Source: CBDESN01 sp965242495
Lineage (GTDB): Bacteria > Pseudomonadota > Alphaproteobacteria > MPNO01
Assembly: GCA_965242495.1 (NCBI GenBank)
Contig: OZ251446.1
Coordinates: 496,001 to 560,000, forward strand
Reading direction: 5' to 3'
DNA length: 64,000 bases
Made by a program: the position numbers and the translations under genes. Under the pieces are notes generated by a model, which worked only from the letters and a program-made list of their open reading frames with translations, ran no database searches and was not told the DNA's origin. This document shows, piece by piece, positions 33,181-42,237 of the stretch. Within the stretch, counting starts at the first letter, position 1. Every line of letters starts with the position of its first letter.

Positions 33181-35753
33181 GGCCGGCCCGGCGTTTCGCC
33201 GCGGCCGCCCTGTTCGCCCTGGCGGGCGCGCTCGCCGCCGGATGCGGCGGCGGGGGAGGCGGGGCCGGCCCGCAACGAGCCGAAGTCCCGACCGATCCGG
33301 CAGACCCGCCAGAGCGGCAGGAACCGGCCCCGGAACCGAACCCGACCCCAGACCCGGAACCGACCCCGGAACCGGAACCGGAACCGACCCCAGACCCATT
33401 CTCAGATCTGACCCCAGACCCGACCCCAGCCCCAGCCCCGCCGGCTCCGCAAGTCCTGACGGCAGAAGTCCGGGATGAGCTGGCGCGTATACGCGGCCTG
33501 AACCCGACCGAGAACCTGTCGGCGATCAGCGTCCGCGCGGCCTACCAGAACGTCGTCCGCGCGCGCAACGCCGTCGTACCCTTCGGCGACGGCGTCACCA
33601 TCGGCATCATCGACACCGGCATCGAGCCGTGTCACTCCGCGTTCGTCGACGGCGCCAGACCCGGGGACTGTCGCTTCGCGTCCACCGGCGGCGCCAGGAG
33701 CGTGACCGAAGAGATTTTGGAGGTGGGGGCGGGCGATCCTGCCAGCGATTTCGTCTCCGCCTCGCCCGATGGGACGTACCCTAGTTCCCACGGGACGGCG
33801 GTGGCCAGCGTCGCCGCCGGCGCGGCCCGCGGTGTGCAGGTCAGGGAGGAAACCGAGTCGGGTACCAAGGTGAGCATCAGGTTGGGGCAAGGCGTGGCCC
33901 CCGGCGCGAACATCAGGATGTTCGCGATTCAACTGGGCTCCGGGGGCGGGGATTACCGTGAAATAGACCTGGATGGCATGGGGTCGTTTTCGAACGAGTT
34001 CGGGGGCTACCTGAGCACTGCCCTCTCCCGGGGCGTCGACGTCCTGAACATGAGCCTCAGCGTCACCGGAATCATCGACCACTATTCCGCGGAGGATCTG
34101 CAGAGCCGCATGACGACGCTCGTCGCCGCGGCGGCGCAGTCGGGCGTCGCGGACAAGACGATCCTCGTCTGGGCCGCGGGCAACATGAACGGCCGCGTTT
34201 GTTCGGACGGGCGGGCCTGCAACATCGAGGAAGGGGAGTCCAACGGGGCGGTCGACGCCCGGTCGGTCGCCGTCTCCTCGGGACTTCCGGTGCGTTTCCC
34301 GGAGCTGCGCGGCCACTGGGTCGCCGCGGTGGCGGTGGATCCCGACGGCGTCATCGCCAGCTATTCCAACCGCTGCGGCATCGCCGCCGACTTCTGCATC
34401 GCCGCTCCCGGAGGCGGCGACATGCGCGGCACCGGCGTCCCGGTCGCCTATTTCGGGTATTACTTTGACGAGGATCGGGGCATAGACGGCCCCGTCTACG
34501 GCGAAGGATTTTCCGCCGGAACGTCGCTCGCCGCGCCCACGGTGGCGGGCGGCCTCGCGGTGATGAAGCAGATCTTCCGCGGCCAGCTGTCCAGCGCGGC
34601 GCTGGTCTCCCGGCTGTTCGCGACCGCCGACAAGACCGGCCGCTACGCCGACGAGGACATCTACGGCCAGGGGATGATGAACCTCGGGGCGGCGACGGCG
34701 CCGGTGGGCGCAATGACGGTCGCCGGCGGCGCCGCGGTCGCGGCCGGCGGGGCCGGGCTGCGGGAGACCGGGCTCGCGCTCGGGCGCGCGTTCGGCGACG
34801 GCCTCGCTGCGTCGCTGGCCGGGCGGGAGATCGCCGCCTTCGACCAGCTCGGCGCGCCGTTCTGGTTCGATCTCGGCGGCCTCGTCGGCGCCGCCCGCGG
34901 CCCGTCTCCGGCCGACCGGCTGCGCCAGCTGACGGCCCCGCCGGGTCTGCATGGCGCGGCGCGGCGGAGCGGGGAGGATCGGCATCGGCCGGCCCTGGCG
35001 GGCGCCGCCGTTCCCGGCCCCGGCCGCCTGCGCGCCGGCCTGCTCGAAGTCCCGGCGGGGGCGGCGGCCGGTCATCTGGCCCTCGCCGGCTCCGGTCCCG
35101 CGGCGACGCTCGACTTCGGCGGCGGCCTCGCCGCGACCGCCTTCACCGGCCGGGGCGACCTGCCGCGCGTCTCGGGAAGCGCGCTGTCCTGGCGCTCCTC
35201 GCGGGCGCCGTTGGGGCTGACGGCCGGTTGGCTGACGGAGCGCGAGGAGCTGTTGGGGACCAGGGCCGGCGGCGCGTTCGGCGGGTTCTCGGCCGATACC
35301 GGCTTCGCCGGGGTCGAGACCGGCTTCGCCCTCGGCCCGTGGCGGGTCGCCGCCGCCGCCCAGATCGGCGCCGTGACGCCGCATTACCGGCGCGCTTTGG
35401 TCGCAGACATGCAGCCCCTCACCACGACGGCCTTCGCGGCCCATGCGACGCGCCGTCTGGCCGGCGGCGACACGGTGCGGTTCTCGCTGGCGCAGCCGCT
35501 GCGCGTCGAACGCGGCCGGGCGGTGCTTTCCGTCCCGGTCGGCCGCACGCAGGACGGCGGCGTGCTGCGCCGACGGATCGCCGCCCGGCTGGAGCCGTCG
35601 GGCCGCCAGATCGACATGGCGGCGCATTGGCGGCGGACGCTTCGGAGAGCGGGGGAAATCGGGCTGGGCGTCGGCTGGACGCTCGATCCCAACCACGTCG
35701 CCGGCGCCCGGCCGGACGTGACCTTCGCCGCGGGCTGGCGGTTGGCGTTCTGA
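33177..35753 (+). CDS. Subtilisin-like (S8) serine protease with lipobox and C-terminal outer-membrane domain
   Basis: An 858-residue secreted protein. The N-terminus has a basic start and hydrophobic core ending LAAGC, a lipobox with Cys23, then a glycine run and a Pro/Glu/Asp/Thr-repeat linker to about residue 90. The S8 domain follows: Asp146 in IIDTGIEPCHS, His205 in SSHGTAVASVAAG, Ser450 in GTSLAAPTVAGG. The last roughly 300 residues alternate like beta strands and end in Phe (AAGWRLAF), as in autotransporter-type barrels. The protein is likely cell-surface attached. A fragment of its 3' end is duplicated at 37122-37338. Lipidation plus autotransport is an unusual pairing. Confidence 0.85.
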   Translation: MRPARRFAAAALFALAGALAAGCGGGGGGAGPQRAEVPTDPADPPERQEPAPEPNPTPDPEPTPEPEPEPTPDPFSDLTPDPTPAPAPPAPQVLTAEVRDELARIRGLNPTENLSAISVRAAYQNVVRARNAVVPFGDGVTIGIIDTGIEPCHSAFVDGARPGDCRFASTGGARSVTEEILEVGAGDPASDFVSASPDGTYPSSHGTAVASVAAGAARGVQVREETESGTKVSIRLGQGVAPGANIRMFAIQLGSGGGDYREIDLDGMGSFSNEFGGYLSTALSRGVDVLNMSLSVTGIIDHYSAEDLQSRMTTLVAAAAQSGVADKTILVWAAGNMNGRVCSDGRACNIEEGESNGAVDARSVAVSSGLPVRFPELRGHWVAAVAVDPDGVIASYSNRCGIAADFCIAAPGGGDMRGTGVPVAYFGYYFDEDRGIDGPVYGEGFSAGTSLAAPTVAGGLAVMKQIFRGQLSSAALVSRLFATADKTGRYADEDIYGQGMMNLGAATAPVGAMTVAGGAAVAAGGAGLRETGLALGRAFGDGLAASLAGREIAAFDQLGAPFWFDLGGLVGAARGPSPADRLRQLTAPPGLHGAARRSGEDRHRPALAGAAVPGPGRLRAGLLEVPAGAAAGHLALAGSGPAATLDFGGGLAATAFTGRGDLPRVSGSALSWRSSRAPLGLTAGWLTEREELLGTRAGGAFGGFSADTGFAGVETGFALGPWRVAAAAQIGAVTPHYRRALVADMQPLTTTAFAAHATRRLAGGDTVRFSLAQPLRVERGRAVLSVPVGRTQDGGVLRRRIAARLEPSGRQIDMAAHWRRTLRRAGEIGLGVGWTLDPNHVAGARPDVTFAAGWRLAF

Positions 35754-36085
35754 GGCGGCCTTTGCGACGTGCGGGTTCACCGCATATGAAACGCCGGATG
35801 GGCCTCTGGAAGACCCGCCGCTTCCGAGGCTCCGAGAGCAGCCCAGGCTTCCGGCCATGGCGAGACCCCGGATGTCGGCTGGCGCGATGGGCCGCGTTTC
35901 ACATGTGTCCGAACCAGGACAACCCGCAGGCGAGCTCTCGTATCGAACGGCCAGGGATCCGAGGCTTCGCGGCCCGGCCGGCGCGATGAGTTCGGGTTCG
36001 AGAGCCGTTTATTCCAACTCGCACAGCCCCGCGCATCCCCGATCCCGGTATTCCGCGGGCGCGGCGCCGGGGGCGGATGCCCCCA
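35754..36085. other. Intergenic region with dispersed repeat copy 2
   Basis: No gene is supported. The stretch 35863-35916 (containing GATGTCGGCTGGCGCGATGG and TCACATGTGTCCGAACCA) is related to 37486-37536 on the other strand, and its 3' end to 20291-20308. The rest shows nothing recognisable. Confidence 0.55.
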
Positions 36086-36403
36086 TCACGCGACCGCGCC
36101 GAGGCCGTTCTTCGCGACCAGGGTCAGGAGTTTCAGCGAAGCGCCTCGCGGCCGTTTCTCGCCCCGCTCCCACTGGCTTACCAGGCTCGTGGTCACGTTG
36201 AGGTAGCGGGCGAAGACCGCCTGACTCGCATTCTCGCGTATCCGAAGTTCGCGTATCGCCTCCGGCGTCATGTCCTCGACCGGCGTAAGGCACATCTCGT
36301 CGAAGACCCTCATCGTGCGCTTCGCCATGACGCCCGCCTCCGTCAGGCCGAGCGCGGTCTCGTGCGCCGCCGCCAAGGCGTCGCTCTCGTACTGCTTAGC
36401 CAT
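36086..36403 (-). CDS. XRE-family antitoxin/regulator (HigA/NadS-like)
   Basis: A 105-residue protein whose C-terminal half is a helix-turn-helix domain. TPEAIRELRIRENASQAVFA is followed by RYLNVTTSLVSQWERGEKRP. It overlaps the 3' end of the RelE-like gene by eight bases, giving the toxin-first order typical of higBA-type pairs. It should bind the toxin and repress the shared promoter. The N-terminal half (VFDEMCLTPVEDMTPE) is typical of this antitoxin class. Confidence 0.85.
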   Translation of the reverse strand: MAKQYESDALAAAHETALGLTEAGVMAKRTMRVFDEMCLTPVEDMTPEAIRELRIRENASQAVFARYLNVTTSLVSQWERGEKRPRGASLKLLTLVAKNGLGAVA

Positions 36404-36770
36404 CGCCGCTCACCTCGATGATCGTCCCATTCGCCAGCGCCGCCCCGAGGCCCGCTTCGTCCAATCCGAGCATCTCGCCGGCCAGCAGCCGGAAGGCTTC
36501 GAGTTCGTCCCGGCGGAGGTTCTTCCGATCGTTCTTCGCAAAGCCGTAGACGAAGAACGCGCGCTCGCCCCGGCGAAACAGTACGATGACGCGGAACCCG
36601 CCGGACCTGCCCCGTCCCCTTCGCGCGATGCGCTGCTTGATGACCCCACCGCCGAGATCGGCATCGATCAGGCCTCTTCCGGCGCGCCGGACGGCGTCGC
36701 GCAAAGCGGCATCTTCCATCTCCTCGCGATCGGCGAAGCGGGCGAACGGCTTGGTCTTGAACCTGCGCAA
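36396..36770 (-). CDS. RelE/HigB-type toxin
   Basis: A 124-residue basic protein. KTKPFARFADREEMEDAALRDAV is followed by GGVIKQRIARRGRGRSGGFR, VIVLFRRGERAFFVYGFAKNDR and NLRRDELEAFRLLAGEMLGL. This fits COG4737-type RelE toxins, which cleave mRNA at the ribosome; the conserved YGFAKNDR segment is clear. It is followed by its antitoxin. The pair lies between the intact 3' end of the protease gene and a duplicated fragment of it. Confidence 0.85.
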   Translation of the reverse strand: MRRFKTKPFARFADREEMEDAALRDAVRRAGRGLIDADLGGGVIKQRIARRGRGRSGGFRVIVLFRRGERAFFVYGFAKNDRKNLRRDELEAFRLLAGEMLGLDEAGLGAALANGTIIEVSGDG

Positions 36771-37000
36771 TCCAAGCCTCGCGGAAGCCTGCCTTCGCTC
36801 CGATCTTCATAGCACCGGGTGCGGCGTTCATCAACCCGCCGCGGCGAGGCCCCGGGCGACCGTCGACGCGGCCGGCATTCCACCAAACATTCGCCGTGAC
36901 CGCATCGGCCGTCGGCGCGCGACCATCCGCGGGGTCGGTTCCACGCCCGCCACGGTCATGTGCGGACGGCCTTCCGAGCGGCGCGCCGGCCCCTGGCCCG
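36771..37000. other. Short intergenic stretch upstream of the RelE-like gene
   Basis: Contains the presumed promoter of the toxin-antitoxin pair, but no clear motif was found and no gene is supported. Confidence 0.4.
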
Positions 37001-37130
37001 CTGAGATGACTCTTTGTGAACAGATGGTTGTCCGACGGCGGCGGATCTCCCCGATGCAAATGGAGCGTGGCGCGACGTCGTTCGGATTCCAAGCGGTAGA
37101 GAGCCGTTCGGTCGTGGCGAGGTTCGATGG
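37001..37130 (-). repeat. About 130-bp dispersed repeat, copy 2 (inverted relative to 21152-21279)
   Basis: Read on the minus strand it has the same block order as the copy upstream of def, including a TTGGAA box and TGTTCACAAAGA. The second promoter box reads CACGCT instead of TACGCT. It abuts the duplicated protease fragment. Confidence 0.6.
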
Positions 37131-37338
37131 CCGGGCGGCGCTTTCCGTTCCGCGCCGGCGGGTCGCCGCCCGGCTGGAGCCGTCGGGCCGCCGGATCGAC
37201 ATGACGGCGCATTGGCGGCGGACGCTTCGGAGGGCTGGGGAAGTGGGGCTGGGCGTCGGCTGGACGCTCGATCCCAACCACGTCGCCGGCGCCCGGCCGG
37301 ACGTGACCTTCGCCGCGGGCTGGCGGTTGGCGTTCTGA
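37122..37338 (+). pseudogene. Truncated duplicate of the 3' end of the S8 protease gene
   Basis: Encodes the last roughly 65-70 residues of the protease at 33177-35753. The final stretch, from GVGWTLDPNHVAGARPDV to AAGWRLAF and the stop, is identical. Upstream there are a few substitutions (QID to RID, MAAHW to MTAHW) and a deletion of roughly 27-30 bases. It has no start or protease domain and cannot be functional on its own. With the original at 35515-35753 it forms a direct repeat flanking the RelE/XRE pair. Confidence 0.88.
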
Positions 37339-37725
37339 CGCGGCGCCAAATTGGGACTTGACAGCGCGAGCCGGGCATCCTACGTTCGAAGCTCCCGTGA
37401 GATGCCCGCAAGGTGTCGCGGGGGCTAACCGTTTGTGCATATGGGCGATGAAGGTTCGCGCGTTGGTCGAACGTGATGGCTCTCCTGGTCCAGACAGATG
37501 TGAGACGCGGTCCATCGCGCCAGTCGGCATCCGGTCTTTACCACGGCAGGAAGCTATGGCTACCCTCGAATCCTCGGAGCAGCGGATCACCCGAGGGCCG
37601 GGGAAGCGTAGCGAAGGAGCCACGAAGCGGCTTGACGCGCCATTCCCAGAGGCCCACCCAGTATCTCATATGGGTCCTCACGAATGACTTTTACGAGGCC
37701 TCTCTACCATGAAGGGAACTAGAAA
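37339..37725. other. Leader region of the split gene, with dispersed repeat copy 3
   Basis: No gene is seen. On the minus strand, 37486-37536 is a diverged copy of the repeat at 35863-35916. A ribosome-binding site (AAGGGA) lies just before the ATG at 37726. Confidence 0.45.
37358..37386 (+). promoter_or_regulatory. Sigma-70-like promoter upstream of the split nuclease gene
   Basis: TTGACA at 37358-37363 and TACGTT at 37381-37386 are separated by 17 bases. It lies 340 bases before the ATG at 37726, reading toward the interrupted gene. Distance makes the link uncertain. Confidence 0.4.
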
Positions 37726-37756
37726 ATGCAACGTGAACGATTACAGCTTGCTCTAG

Positions 37757-38600
37757 GCTCAGGACCTATAACGTGGGTTGTATGGGGATGCGGGATGTGA
37801 TTCAACCCTACCAGATATAGGGGGAGCATCATGTCCGACCACCATTTCTGGCTATCCGACGCCCAATTCGCCCGCCTCAAGCCGCTGTTGCCCAACAAGG
37901 TCCGGGGCGTCCCCCGGGTCGACGACCGGCGCGTCATTTCCGGCATCGTCCACGTCATCCGCAACGGGCTGAGATGGCGCGACGCCCCGACCGAGTACGG
38001 CCCGCACAAGACCCTCTACAATCGCTTCGTGCGGTGGAGCGAAGCTGGCGTCTTCAACCGCATCTTCGAGGCCCTGGCGGCAGAGAGCCGGGCTACGGGC
38101 ATGGTGATGATCGACACCACCCATCTGAAGGCCCACCGCACCGCAGCCAGCCTGCTCAAAAGGGGGTTCTTCACCGCTGCATCGGGCGAACCAGAGGCGG
38201 CCTGAACTCCAAGCTGCACGCCGTCTGCGATGGTGACGGCAAGCCCTTGGTTCTGCGGCTGACCGCAGGACAGGTCAGCGACTACCGGGGAGCCGACGCC
38301 ATGCTCGACGACCTCCCGGACACCGATACTCTGATCGCCGACAAGGGCTACGACAGCGACCGCTTCCGCCAAGCCCTGGCCGAGCGGCGCATCGAGGCGT
38401 GCATTCCGGGCCGCTCCAACCGCAAGACGCCCGTCGCCTTCGATGCCGAACTCTACAAGCGGCGCAACCGCATCGAGCGCTTGTTCGGCCGGCTCAAGGA
38501 CTGGCGACGCATCGCAACGCGATACGACCGATGCGCTCACACCTTCTTGAGCGCCATCTGCATCGCCGCTATCCTCATCTTCTGGATATGAGTCCTGAGC
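37757..38600 (+). mobile_element. IS5-family-like insertion sequence, 844 bp
   Basis: The ends are inverted repeats beginning GGCTCAGGAC (or GCTCAGGAC, left end 37757; right end 38600 read inward). Both sides carry CTAG (37753-37756 and 38601-38604), the target duplication. Because CTAG is palindromic a 2-bp TA duplication cannot be excluded. Two overlapping frames encode the transposase. Removal restores the host reading frame exactly, so the boundaries are well supported. Confidence 0.9.
37831..38591 (+). CDS. IS5-like DDE transposase, made by a -1 frameshift
   Basis: The first frame (37831-38205) starts MSDHHFWLSDAQFARLKPLL and contains the first catalytic Asp in MVMIDTTHLKAHRTA. The second frame (from 37974, ending 38591) is one base earlier and carries GRTRGGLNSKLHAVCDG, the second Asp in TLIADKGYDSDRF, and the Glu in RRNRIERLFGRLKDWRR. 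A slippery run (AAAAGGGGG at 38158-38166) lies in the overlap, where -1 slippage would fuse the halves. The full protein would have about 253 residues. Programmed frameshifting is common in IS427-group elements, so this is probably active design rather than decay. Confidence 0.85.
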
Positions 38601-40885
38601 CTAGAACGTGTCCGCCCAGAACAATGGAAGTTATTCGAAGAATTCGCTTCGGCATTTCTGTCGACCCTGTATCCCGAACTCCGTACCCTTGCCTCACCTG
38701 CCGGAGACCAAGGACGAGATGCTGAACTCTTCTCGTATAATGGCAAAATTCATACCGTTTTTCAGTACTCTGTAACACAAAATTGGAAAGATAAAATTCG
38801 TGTCACGGCGCAAAAAATATCAAAAAATATGCCCAATTCTCGTATGTTGATCTATGTCACTAATAAATCGATCCTTTCTGCTGCTGACTCGCTTAAGCAG
38901 GAGGTGCAGAATGAGTATGAATTAGTACTTGATATTCATGATTCTACTTGGTTTCTCGATCGAGTTTTTGGGGATGAACATCGGGAAGCCGCAGCGGAGA
39001 ATTTGGCCAAGAAAATAGTTGATCCGTATTTGATGAGCAAAGGAGTACTTGAGCATACGGCGCCGACCTTATCGCACACAGAATACAAAGCTGCGCTCAC
39101 GTTTCTACAATTGCAGTGGGAAGACGATACACGTGAGAAAGGATTGACAAGGCTTTCCTTTGAGGCGTTGGTCAGAGCAGTATTGAGAAACACGAATAGT
39201 GAATCGAAAATGTCCCGGACAGATGTACACAAGAAAATTGTGAACATGTTTCCTGATCATGACCCGGAACGTATTCAGGAATTGGCGAATTCCGCTCTCA
39301 ATAAATTGACCAAGCGGTATATCCGTCATTGGACGAAACCAGACGAGTTTTGCTTAACCCACGAGGAGGCTCAACGTGTTCGAGAGCGCCTATCTGAAGT
39401 GGAGATTGCCAACATATCGCTGGATTCTGAGATACAGGCCTGTCTTGTTCGCTGCGGAGAAGAATCAAGACAGATGGAAGAATTTTGTGCTCTGGTTCGC
39501 TCCGTGTTAGATCGCTATCTATTTGAACGAGGCGAGGCGTTTGCGGCCGCTATCACCAACAATAGGTTTGACAAAATCGGCATAGACGAGCTACAAAATT
39601 CTGTGAATTATGTGATCGATTCAGAAGATATAAACAACTATAACGATACTAAAGAGGAAATCATTAAATCATGTATTGTTGAACTTCTCACGGAACCGTC
39701 TACAGATGTACAAAATCATCTTCGTTCTAAGGCGGACGCATACACTCTTTTTGCGTTTCTGGGACGGACAACGGATGTTCAAACCGCGGTGTCAGCGATG
39801 TTTTCTCATGGTGAGATCTGGCTAGACACGACTGTTGCTCTCCCTCTGTTTGCCGAAAGACTCATATCTGTCGATAGGCAGCGACGTTTCTCGCAGATGC
39901 TGAATGTGGCATCACAAGCAGGTCTCGAACTCCGAATCACACCTGGAGTAGTCGAGGAGGTTGAGCGACACATCAATCGATGTCAAGCATACTTGCACAT
40001 GCGTCATTCTCAATGGACAGGTTCCATACCGTTTTTGGCGGATGCATATCTGCGGTCGGGACGAGATCCTGGTGGATTTAGTTCTTGGAAGGAGAACTTT
40101 ATGGGAGCACAACGTCCAGAGGATGACATCGCTGATTTCTTGAGGGAGTTCTTCGCTATAGAACGAAAGAGTCTTGAAGAGGAAGTAATGAAGGCGGATG
40201 ACGAAATCCGGGCAACTGTACATGAAGCGTGGCGTTCTGTACACGCTAAACGACGAGACACGGCTAGTGAAAATTTGGATGAGATCACAATTGATCGATT
40301 GGTTCGGCATGATGTTGAGAATTATCTTGGAGTGATAGAGCTCCGGCGCAAAGAAAATATCTCTGCGCTTGGCTATTCGGCATGGTGGCTCACGCTCGAC
40401 CGGTCTGTTGATTCTGTAGACAAGGAGATCCGAACAACGTTGAAGAACAGAACGCCATCCACGCCAGTCATGAGCGCAGATTTTCTTGTGAATTATCTTT
40501 CAATTGGACCCATCCGTTCTAAAGTTTCCAAAGATGTGGAGGCAACGCTTCCAATTGCGTTAGACATAGGAACATTCGCGGAGCTTCCATCTGATCTATT
40601 AGACGAAGCAGAACGAATTCGACGGGAAGCTGGAGATTTGTCAGAGTACATTATCAGACGTCGCGTACGAGATTGTCTGGACTCCGCAAAACGCCGCCGA
40701 GGCCATATGAACAAGGAGGGTATTCAAACAGTTCTAGACGCAGTCACTTCTGACACGTCCTGACGACAATGCGCTCCAGGCTGGTATTCCAGAAAAGAAT
40801 GCCGCGTGATAGCGCGAAAGGCGCGCGCGGGTTCGTTCCCGGCAGGCTGTAACTTGCGGAGAAAGACGGAGGTGGAGAGGCGAGC

Positions 40886-41950
40886 ATGGCGGAAGAACTG
40901 AAAATGTGGGCGATCGAGGGCGGAGGCGAGGTTGCTCGGGTGGAGGGGGCGAGGCACACCGAAACCGAGAACCTGCTTGAGGACGCACTCGTTAGGGACC
41001 CGGACATGTTGATACATGATCTGAAACTCGTGGGGCGGCAGATTCCGACCAGTCGAGGCTCGCTCGACCTGCTGGGCGTGGACCCAGACGGCCGGCTCGT
41101 CGTATTCGAACTGAAGCGCGGCGAGCTCGTGCGGGAGGCGGTCGCTCAGATCATCGACTACGCTTCGGATCTCGATACCATGAGCGATGATCAACTGGCG
41201 ACGCTCATCGAACGGTCGGGCCGCGACGGCATAGACAGGATAGAGGATTTCAAAGCTTGGTATGACGAGAATTTTGGGGAGCTTCGGTTGTGGCCTGTCA
41301 AGATGATGCTCGTCGGCCTCGACGCCGATGACCGAACTACCCGAATGGTGGATTTCCTAGCGACCCAGGGCATGGACATATCGCTCTTGACTTTCCACGG
41401 CTATAAACACGAAGATAAAACGTTCCTCGCCAGGACAGTACGGGCAACCGAAGCGGCAAGAAAGTCTCGCGGTCAGCAAGAGAAGAAAAGCCGTCGCGCC
41501 GTTGACGAATTGGCCAAAGAACACGGGGTAAGCGATATATTCGGCGAGGCGGTCGAGAGATTCAGGCGGTCGGGCCGCACGCTTAGCACCCTCACGGATG
41601 GGTACACCTTCAACGCACGATCGTTAGAGCTCCCCGAACACAAGACGAAATTCAACGCCTCATTGTCGTTGAGGATCAGGAAAGGAAAGGTGCTCGTGAC
41701 CTTCTTCGCCGTCTCGGTGCATCTCTGCGAAGCGAAATTCCAGGAGGCGGAACGCTCCATTCCTTTTGAACGCGAGCGTCCAACCCACACCTGGCCCACG
41801 AACGACGTCTCCGAACAGCGGTATTGCATCCTGGACCGGTCGGAATGGAATACGCATAAGGAAACGCTGTTCGAGCTCGCCGACGCCGTCTCCGCGGCGT
41901 GGGACGAGGCCAGGCAGAACCAACCTTCGACCGGGCAGAATCCTGCTTGA
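40886..41950 (+). CDS. NucS/DUF91-like PD-(D/E)xK nuclease-domain protein
   Basis: A 354-residue protein. Residues of about 25-110 hold the nuclease core: ETENLLEDALVRDPDMLIHDL, then RGSLDLLGVDPDGRLVVFELKRGE with Asp and ELK active-site residues, and EAVAQIIDYASDL. This fits the C-terminal domain of endonuclease NucS and related DUF91 proteins. The second half is a partner or DNA-binding region not recognised. The RBS GGAGGTGGAGAGGCGAGC precedes the ATG at 40886. It follows the split nuclease-PIN gene by 122 bases on the same strand, so the two may have been one functional unit. Confidence 0.72.
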   Translation: MAEELKMWAIEGGGEVARVEGARHTETENLLEDALVRDPDMLIHDLKLVGRQIPTSRGSLDLLGVDPDGRLVVFELKRGELVREAVAQIIDYASDLDTMSDDQLATLIERSGRDGIDRIEDFKAWYDENFGELRLWPVKMMLVGLDADDRTTRMVDFLATQGMDISLLTFHGYKHEDKTFLARTVRATEAARKSRGQQEKKSRRAVDELAKEHGVSDIFGEAVERFRRSGRTLSTLTDGYTFNARSLELPEHKTKFNASLSLRIRKGKVLVTFFAVSVHLCEAKFQEAERSIPFERERPTHTWPTNDVSEQRYCILDRSEWNTHKETLFELADAVSAAWDEARQNQPSTGQNPA

Positions 41951-42237
41951 TCGGGCTTGGTAACGACGACCCGAGAAACGCCGTCGGCTAAAGGCGAACG
42001 GACAAGGATCCGTCATTCCCCTGGACGAGCTGAAGGCTGGCTCCGAAAATGCGGGGTCCATTTCGGACGAAGCCCGCTCGCTGGGGATGGCTTTCATGGA
42101 CAAGCGGGATTCTCAAACAGGCTCCGAGACCGGCGGACGGAGAACGATGCTCCCCCCCGGCGTTTCGTCGCGCATGATCCTTGTATGCGTTGAATGCTAC
42201 AATGGGGGAGGGCCTTTCGATAGCGGAGAACGGACCG
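41951..42237. other. Intergenic region containing the left 18-bp direct repeat
   Basis: No gene seen. It contains GAGAAACGCCGTCGGCTA at 41973-41990, matched (17 of 18) at 42933-42950. Confidence 0.5.
41973..41990 (+). repeat. 18-bp direct repeat, left copy, flanking vapBC
   Basis: GAGAAACGCCGTCGGCTA; the right copy at 42933-42950 reads GAGAAACGCCGCCGGCTA. The two copies bracket the VapBC-type pair with 942 bases between them. Confidence 0.6.

Larger units (their letters stand above)
37726..40763 (+). pseudogene. Restriction-endonuclease-like/PIN-like protein gene, split by an IS
   Basis: Joining 37726-37756 to 38605-40763 (removing the IS and one CTAG) gives one open frame of 729 residues. 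It starts MQRERLQLAL and runs on into ERVRPEQWKLFEEFASAFL. The N-terminal domain has GDQGRDAELFSYNGKIHTVF then QYS, which resembles the PD-(D/E)xK fold of Mrr-type nucleases, with the usual Lys not clearly in place. The C-terminal half has GEIWLDTTVALPLFAERL and ITPGVVEEVERHI, then a late WWLTLDRS, as in PIN-like domains. As it stands, the longest remaining product from ATG 38829 has 644 residues and lacks the nuclease part. The DNA is far AT-richer than its neighbours. The biological role is unrecognised; genome defence is a guess from the domains and neighbours. Confidence 0.8.

Noticed and set aside
37380..37560. Possible tRNA-like folding in the leader of the split gene
   Set aside because: No cloverleaf with a T-arm GTTCGAATC-type core and a paired acceptor stem was found.
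38829..40763. Treating the 644-residue frame as an intact gene
   Set aside because: Upstream coding sequence, up to the IS edge, continues the same protein, and the true start lies on the other side of the IS.
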